DNA from: Planctomycetaceae bacterium
Lineage (GTDB): Bacteria; Planctomycetota; Planctomycetia; Planctomycetales; Planctomycetaceae
Direction: 5' to 3'
Length of the DNA stretch: 64,000 bases
Assembly: GCA_041398825.1 (NCBI GenBank)
Contig: JAWKTX010000015.1
Location: forward strand, 62,001 to 126,000
Part shown: positions 63,092 to 64,000 of the stretch, piece after piece
Layout: each line of letters begins with the position of its first letter
Position numbering within the stretch: position 1 is the first letter of the stretch
Notes under the pieces: generated by a model
What the model was told of the DNA's origin: nothing
What the model saw: only the letters and a program-made list of their open reading frames with translations
The model's database searches: none
Program-made: the position numbers and the translations under genes

Positions 63092-64000
63092 AACAAGAAC
63101 CCGGATTTGTATCGGAACGCTACCGCAAACAGGCACTCTTCCGTGGGATCGGCCCGGATGGGCAGCAGAAGCTTGCGACCCGAAAGGTTGTGCTGATCGG
63201 CTGTGGCGCGCTTGGATGTGTGCTGGCCGACGCTATGGTACGTGCGGGCGTCGGGCATGTTCGAATCGTGGACCGTGACTTCGTTGAGCTCAGCAATCTT
63301 CAGCGACAGGTACTGTTCACAGAAGACGATGTCCGACAACATTTGCCCAAAACAATCGCAGCAGCCAGCCGTCTGCAGACAGTGAATTCTGAAATCCGGA
63401 TTGAACCTGTCATTGCAGACGTTGATTTCACGAACATTCTGTCACTCGTCGACGGCGCAGACCTGATCCTTGATGGGACGGACAATTTTGAGATCCGCTA
63501 TCTGATCAACGATGTCTCGTTACAGACCGGCATTCCATGGATCTTCACCGGTTGCACCGGCAGTGCAGGGCAGATGATGCCAGTATTCCCGGGAAAGTCC
63601 GCCTGCCTCCGATGCCTGATCCCCCTGCCTCCGCCACCCGGCACAACGGAAACCTGCGATACAGCCGGGGTACTTGGACCAGCTATCGGCGCGATTGCTT
63701 CGTTACAGGCGGCTGTTGCATTACGAATATTGTCCCGCCCCGGAACGAATCTGTCTCAACCTGACGGTGTCCCCCTGACGCTGACAATCGTCGATGTCTG
63801 GGACGGTACCTTTCGCCAGATGGACGTATCCACCCTTCGTGAACGTTCGGATTGCCCCGCATGCCATCAGGGCGAACGGCTCTGGCTGGATGGATCTCAC
63901 AGATCCGGATCCACAGTGCTCTGCGGACGAAATGCGGTCCAAATCAGCCCGCCGGAAAAGTTGGCGATCCGCCTGGATGAACTGGCCGCGCGTCTAAACC
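63088..64000 (+). CDS. ThiF/MoeB-type E1-like adenylyltransferase, 5' part
   Basis: The enzyme activates the C-terminal glycine of a sulfur carrier protein by adenylation. The visible 304 residues begin MKQEPGFVSERYRKQAL and have the nucleotide loop GCGALG, DRDFVELSNLQRQVLF (ribose-binding and catalytic Asp/Arg block), LDGTDNFEIRYLIND, the zinc Cys pairs CLRC and CPAC, and TCDTAGVLGP with the Cys used by ThiF/MoeB for sulfur transfer. The frame is open at base 64000, so the gene is cut. It overlaps the MBL-fold gene by four bases. Confidence 0.9.
   Translation, partial: MKQEPGFVSERYRKQALFRGIGPDGQQKLATRKVVLIGCGALGCVLADAMVRAGVGHVRIVDRDFVELSNLQRQVLFTEDDVRQHLPKTIAAASRLQTVNSEIRIEPVIADVDFTNILSLVDGADLILDGTDNFEIRYLINDVSLQTGIPWIFTGCTGSAGQMMPVFPGKSACLRCLIPLPPPPGTTETCDTAGVLGPAIGAIASLQAAVALRILSRPGTNLSQPDGVPLTLTIVDVWDGTFRQMDVSTLRERSDCPACHQGERLWLDGSHRSGSTVLCGRNAVQISPPEKLAIRLDELAARLN

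Overview
The window looks like a chromosome segment of a planctomycete, probably order Planctomycetales. The strongest signs are protein families almost confined to that group. Four large secreted proteins carry two CxxCH-type haem motifs plus DUF1549/DUF1553 (PSCyt1/PSCyt2/PSD1). There are also two DUF1501 proteins, a DUF1559 prepilin-like protein, an iduronate-2-sulfatase-like sulfatase, a PPC-type secreted protein, an SHD1-domain protein and two short pilin-like proteins. Base composition is moderately GC-rich. Intergenic gaps are fairly long, and no rRNA, tRNA, phage, insertion sequence or CRISPR array was recognised. All calls come from reading the sequence; no database search was run.

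Layout. 1-7.3 kb: the 3' end of a lactate-racemase-like gene, a SIMPL-domain protein, an ASCH-domain protein, an unknown membrane protein, a polX-ribD pair and a DMT-like membrane protein. 7.6-10.7 kb: an AAA ATPase with an unrecognised N-terminal half, then a membrane protein whose frame is broken near its 3' end. 11-15 kb: a glycerophosphodiester phosphodiesterase, a PPK2 polyphosphate kinase and a secreted serine hydrolase. 15-20.6 kb: long gene-poor stretches around an NTF2-like protein, then a SulP transporter convergent with an SRPBCC membrane protein and a GNAT acetyltransferase. 20.7-31.4 kb: a secreted DUF3352-like protein, a DUF1549/DUF1553 protein, an unknown protein, a histone-deacetylase-like amidohydrolase, a DUF1559 protein and a stand-alone ketosynthase.

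31.6-43.2 kb: a second DUF1549/DUF1553 protein followed by a PPC-domain protein, a secreted hydrolase, a ComEA-like helix-hairpin-helix protein overlapping an ABC exporter, an SHD1/glycine-rich/zinc-ribbon protein, and two PAS-LuxR regulators in tandem. 43.3-47.6 kb: a sulfatase divergent from a secreted alpha/beta hydrolase, then a repeat-rich stretch and two tandem pilin-like genes. 48.1-58.4 kb: one long minus-strand gene group of DUF1549/DUF1553, DUF1501, a small ORF, DUF1549/DUF1553 and DUF1501. 58.9-64 kb: a secreted unknown, a macro-domain protein, an unknown cytosolic protein, then a plus-strand group of a secreted TIM-barrel protein, an MBL-fold hydrolase and a ThiF/MoeB-type E1 enzyme cut by the window end.

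Most genes appear to serve the cell envelope: degradation of complex, often sulfated polymers through the haem-containing DUF1549/DUF1553 and DUF1501 proteins with sulfatase and hydrolases, plus surface fibre proteins. Noncoding structure is rich. A four-copy, about 100-bp MITE-like family lies between genes. A 3 x 101-bp tandem array touches the stop codon of a pilin-like gene. There are several strong hairpins and three dyads that could be operators.
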